DNA of 64,000 bases from Metabacillus bambusae. GTDB taxonomy: Bacteria > Bacillota > Bacilli > Bacillales > Bacillaceae. Numbering within the stretch: position 1 is the stretch's first letter; each line of letters opens with the position of its first letter. The DNA is taken from the NCBI RefSeq assembly GCF_017497975.1, contig NZ_JAGDEL010000006.1:124001-188000 (forward strand), read 5' to 3'. Below are positions 53,153 through 61,849 of the stretch, in pieces. Under the pieces are notes generated by a model. The model saw only the letters and a program-made list of their open reading frames with translations, was not told the origin of the DNA and made no database searches. A program made the position numbers and the translations under genes.

Positions 53153-53305
53153 ATGAACGCTAACAATAATGTTAATCGTGTAGGGGATTCTGTTAATCAA
53201 GAAATAATGACTTTAGTAAATGAAGCGATGAGAGCTGGAATAGGTAAAGAAGATTTTAAACGCTTTATCGAAATAAAAAAGCTCGAAATCAATCGTAATA
53301 CATAA
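53153..53305 (+). CDS. SinI-like anti-repressor, second copy
   Basis: This 50-residue protein has an Asn-rich head and then the helix pair EIMTLVNEAMRAGIGKEDFK with RFIEIKKLE. The pattern (bulky..L..EA...GI..E.....F) fits the SinI dimerisation domain, although the usual Trp is missing. AAGGGGG lies 7 bases before ATG 53153. A longer frame from 53114 has no ribosome binding site. It is monocistronic between two hairpins. The partner repressor is not in the window. Confidence 0.65.
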   Translation: MNANNNVNRVGDSVNQEIMTLVNEAMRAGIGKEDFKRFIEIKKLEINRNT

Positions 53306-53321
53306 TTTCCACACCTTATAG

Positions 53322-53364
53322 AGGGACTATTTTTTCAACAAATTGGTTGATATAAATAGTCCCT
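53322..53364. terminator. Bidirectional hairpin between convergent genes
   Basis: AGGGACTATTT and AAATAGTCCCT pair and separate the SinI-like gene from the helD operon end. Confidence 0.7.
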
Positions 53365-53375
53365 TTCTAGTGAAA

Positions 53376-53654
53376 TTACTTAATACTTTTAAATTTCTCG
53401 ATAAAGGGCTGTGGACTTATTTTTACTGCATAAGCATGCATCCCTTTTGTCGTGTGCAAATAAAGAAAACCCATGTCTTTTGAAAAAAAGCGGTATGAAA
53501 TATCTAATACTTCATCCAATAAAAAAGAATCAAAAGATGTACAAACCCGCTGAGAGGACAATGTAATTTCGTGCTCCTCTTCCCTTTGGAACTGAATATT
53601 ATTTTCAATAGATCTCGTAATTATGATGTATGGTAGATTTGCAAGAATTTCCAC
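53376..53654 (-). CDS. Small protein encoded downstream of helD, unrecognised
   Basis: The 92-residue protein starts MEILANLPYIIITRSIENNI. Its middle (ISYRFFSKDMGFLYLHTTKG) suggests a small beta-rich domain of PH-like type. It has no signal or membrane segment. The start is GTG with AGGGAGGGG 4-5 bases upstream. It follows helD by 21 bp and must be on the same transcript, so a link with RNA polymerase recycling is possible but rests on position only. Confidence 0.65.
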   Translation of the reverse strand: MEILANLPYIIITRSIENNIQFQREEEHEITLSSQRVCTSFDSFLLDEVLDISYRFFSKDMGFLYLHTTKGMHAYAVKISPQPFIEKFKSIK

Positions 53655-53675
53655 ACTGCCCCTCCCTCTTACATG

Positions 53676-56021
53676 CTAGACTTGTTCTTTATATAGATGC
53701 TGTGGGATTTCACTGATAAATGGTGTTATCTCACCTTTATAATACACAAATAATTCATGCATCGCCCTTGTACATGCAGTATAGAAAAGTTTCCTGACAT
53801 CTTCTGATCCATATTGCTCTTTAGATCCATTAAATATGAAAACAGCATCAAATTCAATGCCTTTTGCTAAATAAGCTGGAATAATGACGATGCCTAAATC
53901 AAATTCATTAGTTCTTTTATCAACTAAATGTACTTCAGTTTTCTCTTTTAGTAATTTATATACATTTTCACTTTCCTGAGCTGTTTTACAAATGATCGCA
54001 ATCGACTTGTACGAATCTAGTGCTTTAACTCTTTGTGCAATCGCATTTACTAACGCTTCTGTAGAATCTTTTTTAATTGTAACCGGCTTACTACCTTCAC
54101 GATTAAAAGGATCGATTTCTTTTCCGTTTTCCAATAGTGCACGCGTGAATTCAATAATTTGTTTAGTTGAACGATAGCTTCTTTTTAGCTCAATCAATTC
54201 CGTTCGTTTAGAATCAAATAAATGCTTTAGAGCTTCAATACCTGAATATGAATGATGTGCATAAATCGCTTGATTCAAATCGCCAAGCACAGTAAATCTC
54301 GCATTTGGAAATATATGCTTTATAAATGCAAATTGAAACGCAGAATAATCCTGAGCTTCATCGATAAACACATACTTAACACTAGTATTTACTTTAAAAC
54401 CTTCGATCTTCTCCTTAACATATAAAAATGGTGTTGCATCCTCATACGTGAGCCTTTCATGTTTTATCTCATTAATTGAAAACGAGCAAATATCTGCCCA
54501 ATCTGATACAGAAATTTCACCATCTACGCTTTTCTCAAAAGTTTTACCTGGTAGTTCAAACAATTGTTGATATATTGCCGGCATATTAATAAAATCATGG
54601 GCAGCAATTTTCCTCTTAATAGAATTGAAATGACGTTTCACAACATATTTACTTAAGTTTTCTTGCTCACGATTAAAATCATCAAACGTATCCTGGGAAA
54701 ACCTTTTTTGCTTACTTAGCTTTTGAAAATAAAATTGGTATTCTTCTTTACTTAAAAACTGAATCTCTTCTTCTACCCATTCCTTATTTCGCTCTTTTTT
54801 CTCAAGTTTCTTTAATTCACTTAGCAACCATTCTGAAACGAGCTTTACTCGATTTGTAATCGAAATCGTAGAACTAAGCGAGTAGAAATAGGAATAAATT
54901 GCTTCTGAGCTAAAAAGCACATCACCTCTAAATGTGATATCCTGAAAAACCATCCCTTGCTTACTTAAATAAGTTAGATAACTTTCTATTTTGTCCATAT
55001 ATTGAAAAGATGATTTATACTTTGCTGCTTTATGTCTTATTTCATAAAAATCTTCTTTTTGTGCTGTTAACATATACTCCATCTGCGAAAACGGGTCCTC
55101 GACCTCGAAATATTCTCCAAGAGAATGTTGTAAATATTGTTGAAACGTTGTTTGCTGCATGTTTTCTTCACCAAGCTCTGGTAAAACATTTCTAATATAG
55201 CTATTAAACATCGGATTTGGTGAAAATAAAAGAATTTCCTCTGCTTCTAATGTTTCTCGATATTTATACAAGAGGAATGCTACTCGTTGGAGAGCAGCAG
55301 AGGTCTTACCGCTTCCAGCTGCACCTTTAACGATAAGGAGACTACCTTTTTCGTTTCGAATCACTTTATTTTGTTCCTGCTGAATTGTAGCAACTATACT
55401 CTTCATTTGTGTATCTGACTGTTTCCCAAGTACTTCTTTAAGAAGCTCATCTCCGATAGTAATCCCGCTATCAAACATACCTTCAATAATAGCATTCTTA
55501 ATAATAAATTGCCTTTTCAGCTTTAACTCGCCACGAACAGTTCCACCGGGTGCAGTAAATTCTGCTGGTCCAAGTGAGTAATCATAATACAAACTTGAAA
55601 TTGGTGCTCGCCAATCATAGACTAAAAACTCATCTGAATCGTGGTCAAGATAGGAGGCAATTCCTAAGTAAATGCTTTCTATTACTCTTTCGCCATCCTC
55701 TAAAAAATCTATACGTGCAAAATAAGGTGTATCAATAAGTCGTTTTAAATTTTTTAAATCACGATCAAGGTGTTTATGACGATGCTCACGTTCAGATAAA
55801 AATTCTGCTTGCTGTTTAATACTTGTTGCTGTTTCCCCAGCTTCAACTGCATCATCCATATTAACAGTGACGTCATCCCAAAAGTTTTTACGAATTTTAA
55901 CGATATCCGTTTTCACTGATGATGTTTGTTTTTGTAAAAAAGCAACATCTTCAATCATTTTATTCCTAACATAATTTATTCTCGTTTGTTCTTCCTTTAG
56001 ATCGTTCTTAATCTGATCCAT
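53676..56021 (-). CDS. helD: RNA polymerase recycling motor HelD
   Basis: The 781-residue UvrD/Rep-like superfamily 1 protein starts with a long antiparallel coiled coil (about 1-70), which in HelD reaches into the RNA polymerase secondary channel. Walker A GAAGSGKTSAALQRVAFLLY is near residue 232, and motif II VFIDEAQDYSAFQ, motif IV LKRSYRSTKQI and a TACTRAMHELFVYY end follow. B. subtilis HelD (YvgS) is 774 residues and releases stalled polymerase from DNA using ATP. AAAGGCGGGG precedes the ATG. Confidence 0.93.
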   Translation of the reverse strand: MDQIKNDLKEEQTRINYVRNKMIEDVAFLQKQTSSVKTDIVKIRKNFWDDVTVNMDDAVEAGETATSIKQQAEFLSEREHRHKHLDRDLKNLKRLIDTPYFARIDFLEDGERVIESIYLGIASYLDHDSDEFLVYDWRAPISSLYYDYSLGPAEFTAPGGTVRGELKLKRQFIIKNAIIEGMFDSGITIGDELLKEVLGKQSDTQMKSIVATIQQEQNKVIRNEKGSLLIVKGAAGSGKTSAALQRVAFLLYKYRETLEAEEILLFSPNPMFNSYIRNVLPELGEENMQQTTFQQYLQHSLGEYFEVEDPFSQMEYMLTAQKEDFYEIRHKAAKYKSSFQYMDKIESYLTYLSKQGMVFQDITFRGDVLFSSEAIYSYFYSLSSTISITNRVKLVSEWLLSELKKLEKKERNKEWVEEEIQFLSKEEYQFYFQKLSKQKRFSQDTFDDFNREQENLSKYVVKRHFNSIKRKIAAHDFINMPAIYQQLFELPGKTFEKSVDGEISVSDWADICSFSINEIKHERLTYEDATPFLYVKEKIEGFKVNTSVKYVFIDEAQDYSAFQFAFIKHIFPNARFTVLGDLNQAIYAHHSYSGIEALKHLFDSKRTELIELKRSYRSTKQIIEFTRALLENGKEIDPFNREGSKPVTIKKDSTEALVNAIAQRVKALDSYKSIAIICKTAQESENVYKLLKEKTEVHLVDKRTNEFDLGIVIIPAYLAKGIEFDAVFIFNGSKEQYGSEDVRKLFYTACTRAMHELFVYYKGEITPFISEIPQHLYKEQV

Positions 56022-56264
56022 GTAACCCCGCCTTTTCCTACCTCTTTTGTAAAAGCTTTTTACAAAAAGATTACATAATATAAGACAAAAATCTTCTCAA
56101 AAGTCTTTGTACCTTAATATTTTCGTGGTTTCCTATCGAAAACCCTACATATAAATTTAGCTTATGTTCAAATTTATAAATTCATTAAAACTTTACGAAC
56201 GGTTAAGTTGGAATTCATTTATGAGTGCTAAGCTTATTAAGAAACGAATAAGGAGGGATATTAG

Positions 56265-57806
56265 TTGACTAGGCAAAGAATGATTATCCTGTTTAGCTGT
56301 ATTAGCCTTCTCCTCTTAAGTACATCTGTTTACTCTGCAGCAAATCGTTCAACTAACGGTGATATGGTACAGGTACAATTACTTGGAATGAATGATTTTC
56401 ATGGACAATTAAATACATACCAAGAAATTTTCGGGCAAAAAGTTGGAGGTGCAGAATATGTAGCAGCCTATATTAATAAATTAAAACTTCAACAAAAACA
56501 TACTCTACTCGTTCATGCTGGAGATATGGTCGGTGCTAGCCCACCTATTTCTGCTCTATACCAAGATGAACCAACGATCGAATTTCTAAACCTATTAAAA
56601 GTTGATATTGGCACACTTGGAAATCATGAATTTGATAAGGGTGTTCGAGAAATGCAAAGACTATTAAGTGGGGATCATGATAATAGCTATAACGGGACCA
56701 CTACTTCCTATATTTCCGCAAATGTGATTGAAAAAAAGACAAATTCTCCACTTTTTCCAGCTTTTACAATAAAAGAAATAAACGGAATTAAAATCGGCTT
56801 TATAGGTGTTGTCACAACAGAAACGAATGATTTTGTCGTCTACAAAAATCGAGAGCAAGTAGAAATTATTGACGAAGTAACTGCGATTAATCAAGCCACA
56901 AAACAATTAGTGAATAAAGGAGTTAAAGCAATTGTTGTGTTAGCTCATGTTTCTGCTAAGTCAAATCTAACTGGTGATAATCCAGAGCAAGCTATGGTCA
57001 AAATGGCACCACTGATACATGATGAAGTAGATGTTATTTTTACAGGTCATAATCACGCATTTGCGAATACTTTAGTGGATGATAAATTAATCGTTCAAGG
57101 GTATTCCTATGGTAAAGCGATATCACAAGTACAACTTGAGTTAGATTCTCTTTCAGGTGAAATTATTAAGAAAAATGCAAATATTCATCTAACTTTGCAT
57201 CAATTTATTGAACCTGACAAGGAAACAATTAAACTTATTAATAAGTATAAATCGAAGTTAAATTATAAAATGGATGAAGTTATCATGACAGCTACCAACT
57301 CAATTTCCAGAAAAAAGGATAAGCAAGGTGAATCCCTTCTCGCAAAAAAAATCACCAAATCAATGATGGAAGAGATGAATACTGATATTGCTTTTATTCA
57401 TCACGGAGGCATTAGACTAAGCTTAAATAAAGGTGATATAACGGTTGCAGATATTTATCGATCATTACCTTTTAATCACAAGGTGGTAAAAATCAAATTA
57501 ACAGGAAAGCAAATCAAAGCTGTGTTAGAACAACAGTGGAAAAATAACAAAGAGAATTTATTACAAACTGGTGGGGTTTCATATCACATTGAAGAAAATA
57601 CAAAAGCTGGTGGGAAAATCCAAGATTTACGAGACGATAAAGGGAAGGAAATAATTCCTTCCCAAGTTTATACTGTTGCCATCAGTGACTATTTAGCATT
57701 AGGTGGAGATGGTTTTACAGCTTTTAAAGCTGGAAAAATCATCTCCACAGGTGCAATGATCAAAGATGTTTTTATTAAATACATTAAGAATAAAGAGATC
57801 AGATAA
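56265..57806 (+). CDS. Secreted 5'-nucleotidase/UDP-sugar hydrolase family protein
   Basis: The 513-residue protein has a signal peptide (about 5-25, MIILFSCISLLLLSTSVYSA). A calcineurin-like metallophosphatase domain has GMNDFHGQL, HAGDMVGASP, LGNHEFDKG, VLAHVSAKS and FTGHNHAF. A 5'-nucleotidase C-terminal domain begins about residue 335, with HHGGIRLSLNKGDITVADIY and LGGDGFTAFK. It dephosphorylates extracellular nucleotides. It has no LPXTG or other anchor, so it is probably released. The start is TTG 56265, 8 bases after AAGGAGGG. An ATG five codons on is not as well spaced. Confidence 0.9.
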   Translation: MTRQRMIILFSCISLLLLSTSVYSAANRSTNGDMVQVQLLGMNDFHGQLNTYQEIFGQKVGGAEYVAAYINKLKLQQKHTLLVHAGDMVGASPPISALYQDEPTIEFLNLLKVDIGTLGNHEFDKGVREMQRLLSGDHDNSYNGTTTSYISANVIEKKTNSPLFPAFTIKEINGIKIGFIGVVTTETNDFVVYKNREQVEIIDEVTAINQATKQLVNKGVKAIVVLAHVSAKSNLTGDNPEQAMVKMAPLIHDEVDVIFTGHNHAFANTLVDDKLIVQGYSYGKAISQVQLELDSLSGEIIKKNANIHLTLHQFIEPDKETIKLINKYKSKLNYKMDEVIMTATNSISRKKDKQGESLLAKKITKSMMEEMNTDIAFIHHGGIRLSLNKGDITVADIYRSLPFNHKVVKIKLTGKQIKAVLEQQWKNNKENLLQTGGVSYHIEENTKAGGKIQDLRDDKGKEIIPSQVYTVAISDYLALGGDGFTAFKAGKIISTGAMIKDVFIKYIKNKEIR

Positions 57807-57850
57807 AAGTTAACGTAATAACTGTTAACTCAATTTGATAATGATACATA

Positions 57851-57881
57851 TTCTCCCCTTTTTAAGTGGGGAATTTTTTTT
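57851..57881 (+). terminator. Terminator of the 5'-nucleotidase gene
   Basis: TTCTCCCC and GGGGAA pair around an AT loop and are followed by eight T. Confidence 0.85.
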
Positions 57882-57899
57882 ACATTTACAAAAGATCAT

Positions 57900-58532
57900 T
57901 TATTGCAAATCAAACTCAGATAATGAATCCATATGACTTGCAATCATTGCAATAATCGTACTAGCCTCTTCTTTACTGAAAATAAAATTAGTTTCATCTT
58001 TAATTAAGTCATCATCGTCAGTCCGTATCCGATTGATGCGACGAAGAACACCATCACCTGTTTCTTGAACGACACCAAATTGATACGTTACTTCTACTTC
58101 ATCCTCATAAGTAAAAGCTGTAACCTCAGGTGTCTCCCATTCAACATCAATTTCTTCAAATATATCCGAATCAATATCATCCGAATCCACTTCTGAAGGC
58201 TCATCATCCTCGTCATAATCGTCATTCATATACATATGAAAGCTTTCATGTACAGCATCAATAATGTCTTCAATATCTGAAAGAAGCGTTCTAGAGGTTT
58301 GCTCGTATTCAAAATCAAATGTTTCAATATAGAAGTCTTCATTATGAGGATCGAAAAATAATGTGCAAAAATAATCGCGATCATCATCTTCTGTCTCTAC
58401 AAAAAATTCAATTCTTGGATGCTTTGCACCACGATCAATTGACATATGACCTACTTGATCATACTTTTCACAAATTGATTCAAGATGCTCCTGTAATTCA
58501 CCACTTACACGGTCAAACCACTCTATACTCAT
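57900..58532 (-). CDS. Acidic protein of unknown function
   Basis: The 210-residue protein is strongly acidic, with a low-complexity Asp/Glu stretch in the middle (NDDYDEDDEPSEVDSDDIDS, about 103-122). It starts MSIEWFDRVSGELQEHLESI and has WETPEVTAFTYEDEVEVTYQ and a C-terminal helix SKEEASTIIAMIASHMDSLS. It has no signal or membrane segment and no family I know. AAAGGTGG precedes the ATG. It is monocistronic. Confidence 0.75.
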   Translation of the reverse strand: MSIEWFDRVSGELQEHLESICEKYDQVGHMSIDRGAKHPRIEFFVETEDDDRDYFCTLFFDPHNEDFYIETFDFEYEQTSRTLLSDIEDIIDAVHESFHMYMNDDYDEDDEPSEVDSDDIDSDIFEEIDVEWETPEVTAFTYEDEVEVTYQFGVVQETGDGVLRRINRIRTDDDDLIKDETNFIFSKEEASTIIAMIASHMDSLSEFDLQ

Positions 58533-58685
58533 CTCTCAACCACCTTTCTATTTCATCCTCACTAGTATGTCCTACCTTTTAAGAAATCCTACATTTTTTT
58601 CCTTTGAAAAATTAGTGATCAAAACATTGGGTTAGCACATAAGCTATTAACATCATTTCCGTTTTTTAATGAGAGGAGTGAAATA

Positions 58686-59465
58686 GTGGTCTATATAAAA
58701 AATCAAGAAAATCGTAATTTATATAAACAAAGTTCAGAAATAAAAATAACATCCAATCAAGATTCATTTCGAAAAAGTTATTTACAGGAATTTATTAAGC
58801 AGCAGGGTAATATAAATTCCTCCTTAAAAAATGCCTCAAATGAGGTGAACATTTTAGTAAATGAAACGAGAAATGAACAAGAACAACATTTTAACCATGT
58901 TTTAAAACAACTTGAACAACAGGAACAACGAACAACACCACTAATTGAAAATATCACAAGACAAGAGGAAGCTTATAAAACATTGTTAGAGAGATTTGAA
59001 GCTATTGATGAATTTAATCATGAATTAGTTAAAAAATATGATAATGAAGGATTAATAAATCAAGCGATTGTAGATCAGCTAACCATTCAGGATACAGCCA
59101 TTCAACAGCTTTCGAAAAAAATCGAACAATTTGGCGATCTTCACCATAGTCTTAGTGAACAATTAGAGGAACAAAATAATATAAATGATGATATACTAAA
59201 AACTCTTGAATTACAGGAATCATTCCATAAGACGATTCTTGAACGACTAGAGCATCAAGAAGCATTAAATCAAAAGATGTCAAGAGAGATAGACGGTCTA
59301 AAAGCAACATTGTTTGAAAGAATTAACTATGTGGTCGAAAAAATCGAAGATAATTATAAACAAATAACAGGATTCGTCACACAACTTTTCACAAAATCAG
59401 GATTCTTCCATAGAATAACGGTTGAAAAAGACAAAAAAGAAAAAGAATCAATAACTACTAAATAG
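58686..59465 (+). CDS. Coiled-coil protein of unknown function
   Basis: The 259-residue protein is almost entirely heptad-patterned from about residue 40 to 235, rich in Gln, Glu, Leu and Asn (QFGDLHHSLSEQLEEQNNIN, ILERLEHQEALNQKM). The spacing of about 32 residues between similar segments (HNHVLKQLEQQEQ-like, ERFEAIDEFNHEL, ERLEHQEALNQK) suggests internal repeats. The last 25 residues are basic. It is probably an elongated oligomer. The start is GTG with GAGAGGAG. A MITE-like element follows 66 bp later. Confidence 0.75.
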   Translation: MVYIKNQENRNLYKQSSEIKITSNQDSFRKSYLQEFIKQQGNINSSLKNASNEVNILVNETRNEQEQHFNHVLKQLEQQEQRTTPLIENITRQEEAYKTLLERFEAIDEFNHELVKKYDNEGLINQAIVDQLTIQDTAIQQLSKKIEQFGDLHHSLSEQLEEQNNINDDILKTLELQESFHKTILERLEHQEALNQKMSREIDGLKATLFERINYVVEKIEDNYKQITGFVTQLFTKSGFFHRITVEKDKKEKESITTK

Positions 59466-59531
59466 ACAAAATAAATAACCTGATTCATTTCGTCCTCTAT
59501 AAAGTCATATGATATCAACTTTTTAAATAAA

Positions 59532-59744
59532 GGCTCTTTTCTAAAAGATTGTTCCTTCTAACACAAAAACTATTTCAGGTTGATTGGAACGGATTGCGAG
59601 ACTCCTGCTTAGAGCAGCGGGACAGGTGAGACTCATGCATGCGTTTACGCCGAGGAGGCTCACCGCCCGCCCCGCGGAAAGTGAGCATCTCTCGCTGCAA
59701 TCAACATTACTTGGTAAATAGCAACAAAGTTTGCGAAAACAGCC
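59532..59744 (-). mobile_element. MITE-like element family 1, complete copy with perfect target duplication
   Basis: A 213-bp element with near-inverted ends GGCTCTTTTC and GAAAACAGCC. It is flanked by perfect 8-bp repeats TAAATAAA (59524-59531, 59745-59752). The core shares GTTGATTGGAACGGATTGCG and GCTCACCGCCCGCCCCGCGG with the other copies. It is non-coding. Confidence 0.9.
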
Positions 59745-59860
59745 TAAATAAAAAAACTGAAATTGTGAGTTGATTTTATTTTACATGTGCAAAGAAAATC
59801 ATCTTTAATTATCTCCCTATTAACTCCCATTGCTCTTTATTGTACCAATCTTGTTAAATT

Positions 59861-60142
59861 ATGTTTCGAAATAATAATCATATAACAAGATTTTTACTTC
59901 CCGAAAAGGTAAACCTAAAGAGGATTATCTATGGAAATGGAGTGATAAGGTTGCCTAAAAAGTATCCTAACTTTGTAAACAGTGAATATTTTGTTGATGA
60001 GCCTGGTAACTGGCACTTAAAAGAGGGTGCACCTAAAGAGCTTCAGAAGGAATTTGCAAATTATATGCAATCTCTAAATGTCATTCAAGATGAACCAGGG
60101 ACAATAGATAGTATTCACGTGTCTTATCCATATGGGGATTAA
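59861..60142 (+). CDS. Small protein or gene fragment, unrecognised
   Basis: The 93-residue frame starts MFRNNNHITRFLLPEKVNLK and has a well-composed C-terminal part (EYFVDEPGNWHLKEGAPKEL, ending SIHVSYPYGD). There is no convincing ribosome binding site. It lies between two MITE-like insertions, so it could be the tail of a larger gene cut off earlier. No family was recognised. Confidence 0.45.
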   Translation: MFRNNNHITRFLLPEKVNLKRIIYGNGVIRLPKKYPNFVNSEYFVDEPGNWHLKEGAPKELQKEFANYMQSLNVIQDEPGTIDSIHVSYPYGD

Positions 60143-60173
60143 GTAAATATTAATTTTAAATTTCTAAAATAAA

Positions 60174-60263
60174 GGCTCTGTTCAACTTGGTTGTTGATTT
60201 CCGTGGCAGGCTTTCTCTTTAATCAACAAAGTGCCAAAAATAATAATAATCTTTAACAGAGCC
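60174..60263 (+). mobile_element. MITE-like element family 2, complete copy with perfect target duplication
   Basis: A 90-bp element with inverted ends GGCTCTGTTCAAC and CTTTAACAGAGCC. It is flanked by perfect 8-bp repeats AAAATAAA (60166-60173, 60264-60271). It is non-coding. Confidence 0.9.
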
Positions 60264-60326
60264 AAAATAAAAACCTCTCTAGACGGGTCGGTTTAAGAGT
60301 ACAAAACATTAAATAACACTCCCTTT

Positions 60327-60359
60327 AGCAGTTCGATTAACACATAATTCGGACTGCTC
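60327..60359 (+). terminator. Hairpin with T-tract
   Basis: AGCAGTTCGATTA and TAATTCGGACTGCT pair and are followed by CTTTTTGTT on the plus strand. It is probably the end signal for the small gene at 59861, displaced by the MITE-like insertion. Confidence 0.7.
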
Positions 60360-60699
60360 TTTTTGTTGATTGAGTAAAAATAGTTGAAATAACAATTTAA
60401 ATAACACTTTAGACATAAAATCTTTTCATTCGTATAATGCATAAGTTAAAACACTAACCAAATCTTATCCGAAAACCTCAATAATTTAACAGGTCAAATG
60501 GATATTTATGTTGATGTAAGTATAGGGATTGTGAAAATATGTACTAATATTCAATAAGAACCTTATGCACTGTAAATTTTGGTTGTTGTTTTCCTCTTCA
60601 TGCGTTCGATTTTCTTTCCATTCAACAAAACTAAGAAATCAACAACAATCTTTAACACAGCCCTTTTTATTAGCATTTTGCTTTAAAATGGAAACCCAA
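60360..60699. other. Intergenic, contains a decayed MITE-like copy only
   Basis: Apart from the family 2 remnant at 60568-60662, I see no gene or RNA here. Confidence 0.5.
60568..60662 (+). repeat. Decayed copy of MITE-like family 2
   Basis: It keeps TTGGTTGTTGTTTTCC, ATTCAACAAAACTAAGAAATCA and a right end CTTTAACACAGCC, with many substitutions. No flanking duplication remains. Confidence 0.6.
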
Positions 60700-60729
60700 A
60701 AAAGGTACGCTATCTATAACGTACCTTTT
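60700..60729 (-). terminator. Terminator of the DUF2935 gene
   Basis: AAAAGGTACG and CGTACCTTTT form a perfect 10-bp stem. The minus-strand side ends in TTTTTTGGG. Confidence 0.85.
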
Positions 60730-60740
60730 AAATTATATTA

Positions 60741-61568
60741 TTAGGAATAGGATGGTCTTTTCAGCGAACACTTACTGGCTTCTTCACTTAATCCTGGAGC
60801 ATAAAAACTTAACTTTTTAATAAAATAACATGTTTCCGGAAAATGATGTTCAAGGAAGCGTAGAGTTGATTTATTTAGAATCTTTTTTTCTTTATATTTA
60901 ATAACCATACTATAAATAAACCTACTCATTTCAATCGTCGTTTTTCCTACATCGTTCGCAAATTCTTTCTGTCGAGCAAAATTAGGTTCTTTAAACCGTA
61001 AATAACCTTTTAAATGGCGGTTTTGAATAATAAATGCCTGATAGCTACTTATATATCCCTCTGCTAGTTTAGTTGCCATTAATTCAATTGGGTCAAGTAA
61101 GTCCTCAAAAAGAAGTACGTGTCCTAATTGGTCCTCTAGCCATAAGTCCATTAAGACTGCTAAAGGTAGAGGAACAGGTTTTTTCCCTTGGACTAAGAAA
61201 GTCAAAATACGAAGGTACTCCTGATTCTCGGCAAGTGTTCCATTTAAATATGTAGGAGACAAATTTAAATTCACTTTATTATCAATCCGAAGTGATTGTA
61301 GCTTCCCTTCAAATTCATAGTAGCCTTTTGCCACAGGCCAAGCTCTTTTAGCAAAGTAAATCATTGTTACATCAGTATGTTGAACTGTTCTTGGAATCGA
61401 GTGTAACATGGAAATAAGTTCACCAAATAAATGAATATACTGCTGTGAGGTATTTACATATTCAACTTCACTCACAGAAAGATGGTCCCTCACAAAATAA
61501 GCATGGTCCTGTAGAATCTCTAACCAAAATAAATGCTCATCCCAAATAGGTATCAAATTGTTTGTCAT
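60741..61568 (-). CDS. DUF2935 family protein
   Basis: The 275-residue helical protein has two related halves of about 130 residues. The first starts IPIWDEHLFWLEILQDHAYF, the second has WLEDQLGHVLLFEDLLDP. The repeated E..FW/H....H...I pattern is that of DUF2935, whose members have four-helix bundles that can bind metal through Glu and His. The physiological role is unknown. GAGGTGGAG precedes the ATG. It is monocistronic. Confidence 0.85.
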   Translation of the reverse strand: MTNNLIPIWDEHLFWLEILQDHAYFVRDHLSVSEVEYVNTSQQYIHLFGELISMLHSIPRTVQHTDVTMIYFAKRAWPVAKGYYEFEGKLQSLRIDNKVNLNLSPTYLNGTLAENQEYLRILTFLVQGKKPVPLPLAVLMDLWLEDQLGHVLLFEDLLDPIELMATKLAEGYISSYQAFIIQNRHLKGYLRFKEPNFARQKEFANDVGKTTIEMSRFIYSMVIKYKEKKILNKSTLRFLEHHFPETCYFIKKLSFYAPGLSEEASKCSLKRPSYS

Positions 61569-61667
61569 ATATCTCCACCTCTATTATTTAGACCTTTTCT
61601 TACATATTGTTGAAAAGTAAAACGTTATTCCGTACTTTACTTTTAGATCTTTGTTAAACTTACTAAG

Positions 61668-61713
61668 CTGTTTTCTTATACTTCAAAAGCAACATAGGTT
61701 ACGAAAACAACCC
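61668..61713 (+). repeat. Solo end fragment of MITE-like family 1
   Basis: GCTGTTTTC joined to AGCAACATAGGTTACGAAAACAACC resembles the two ends of family 1 brought together with the centre deleted. No target duplication is visible. Confidence 0.4.
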
Positions 61714-61849
61714 CATTATTTATATATTTTATGAAGGAGGAGGGACAGAAATGAATTTTTGATGATATTGGTCTAATGAAAATCTACATAACATATCACA
61801 AACTTGGAAAGATAAATATATTACGAAAAATGAAAAGGATGTCTGGTAA

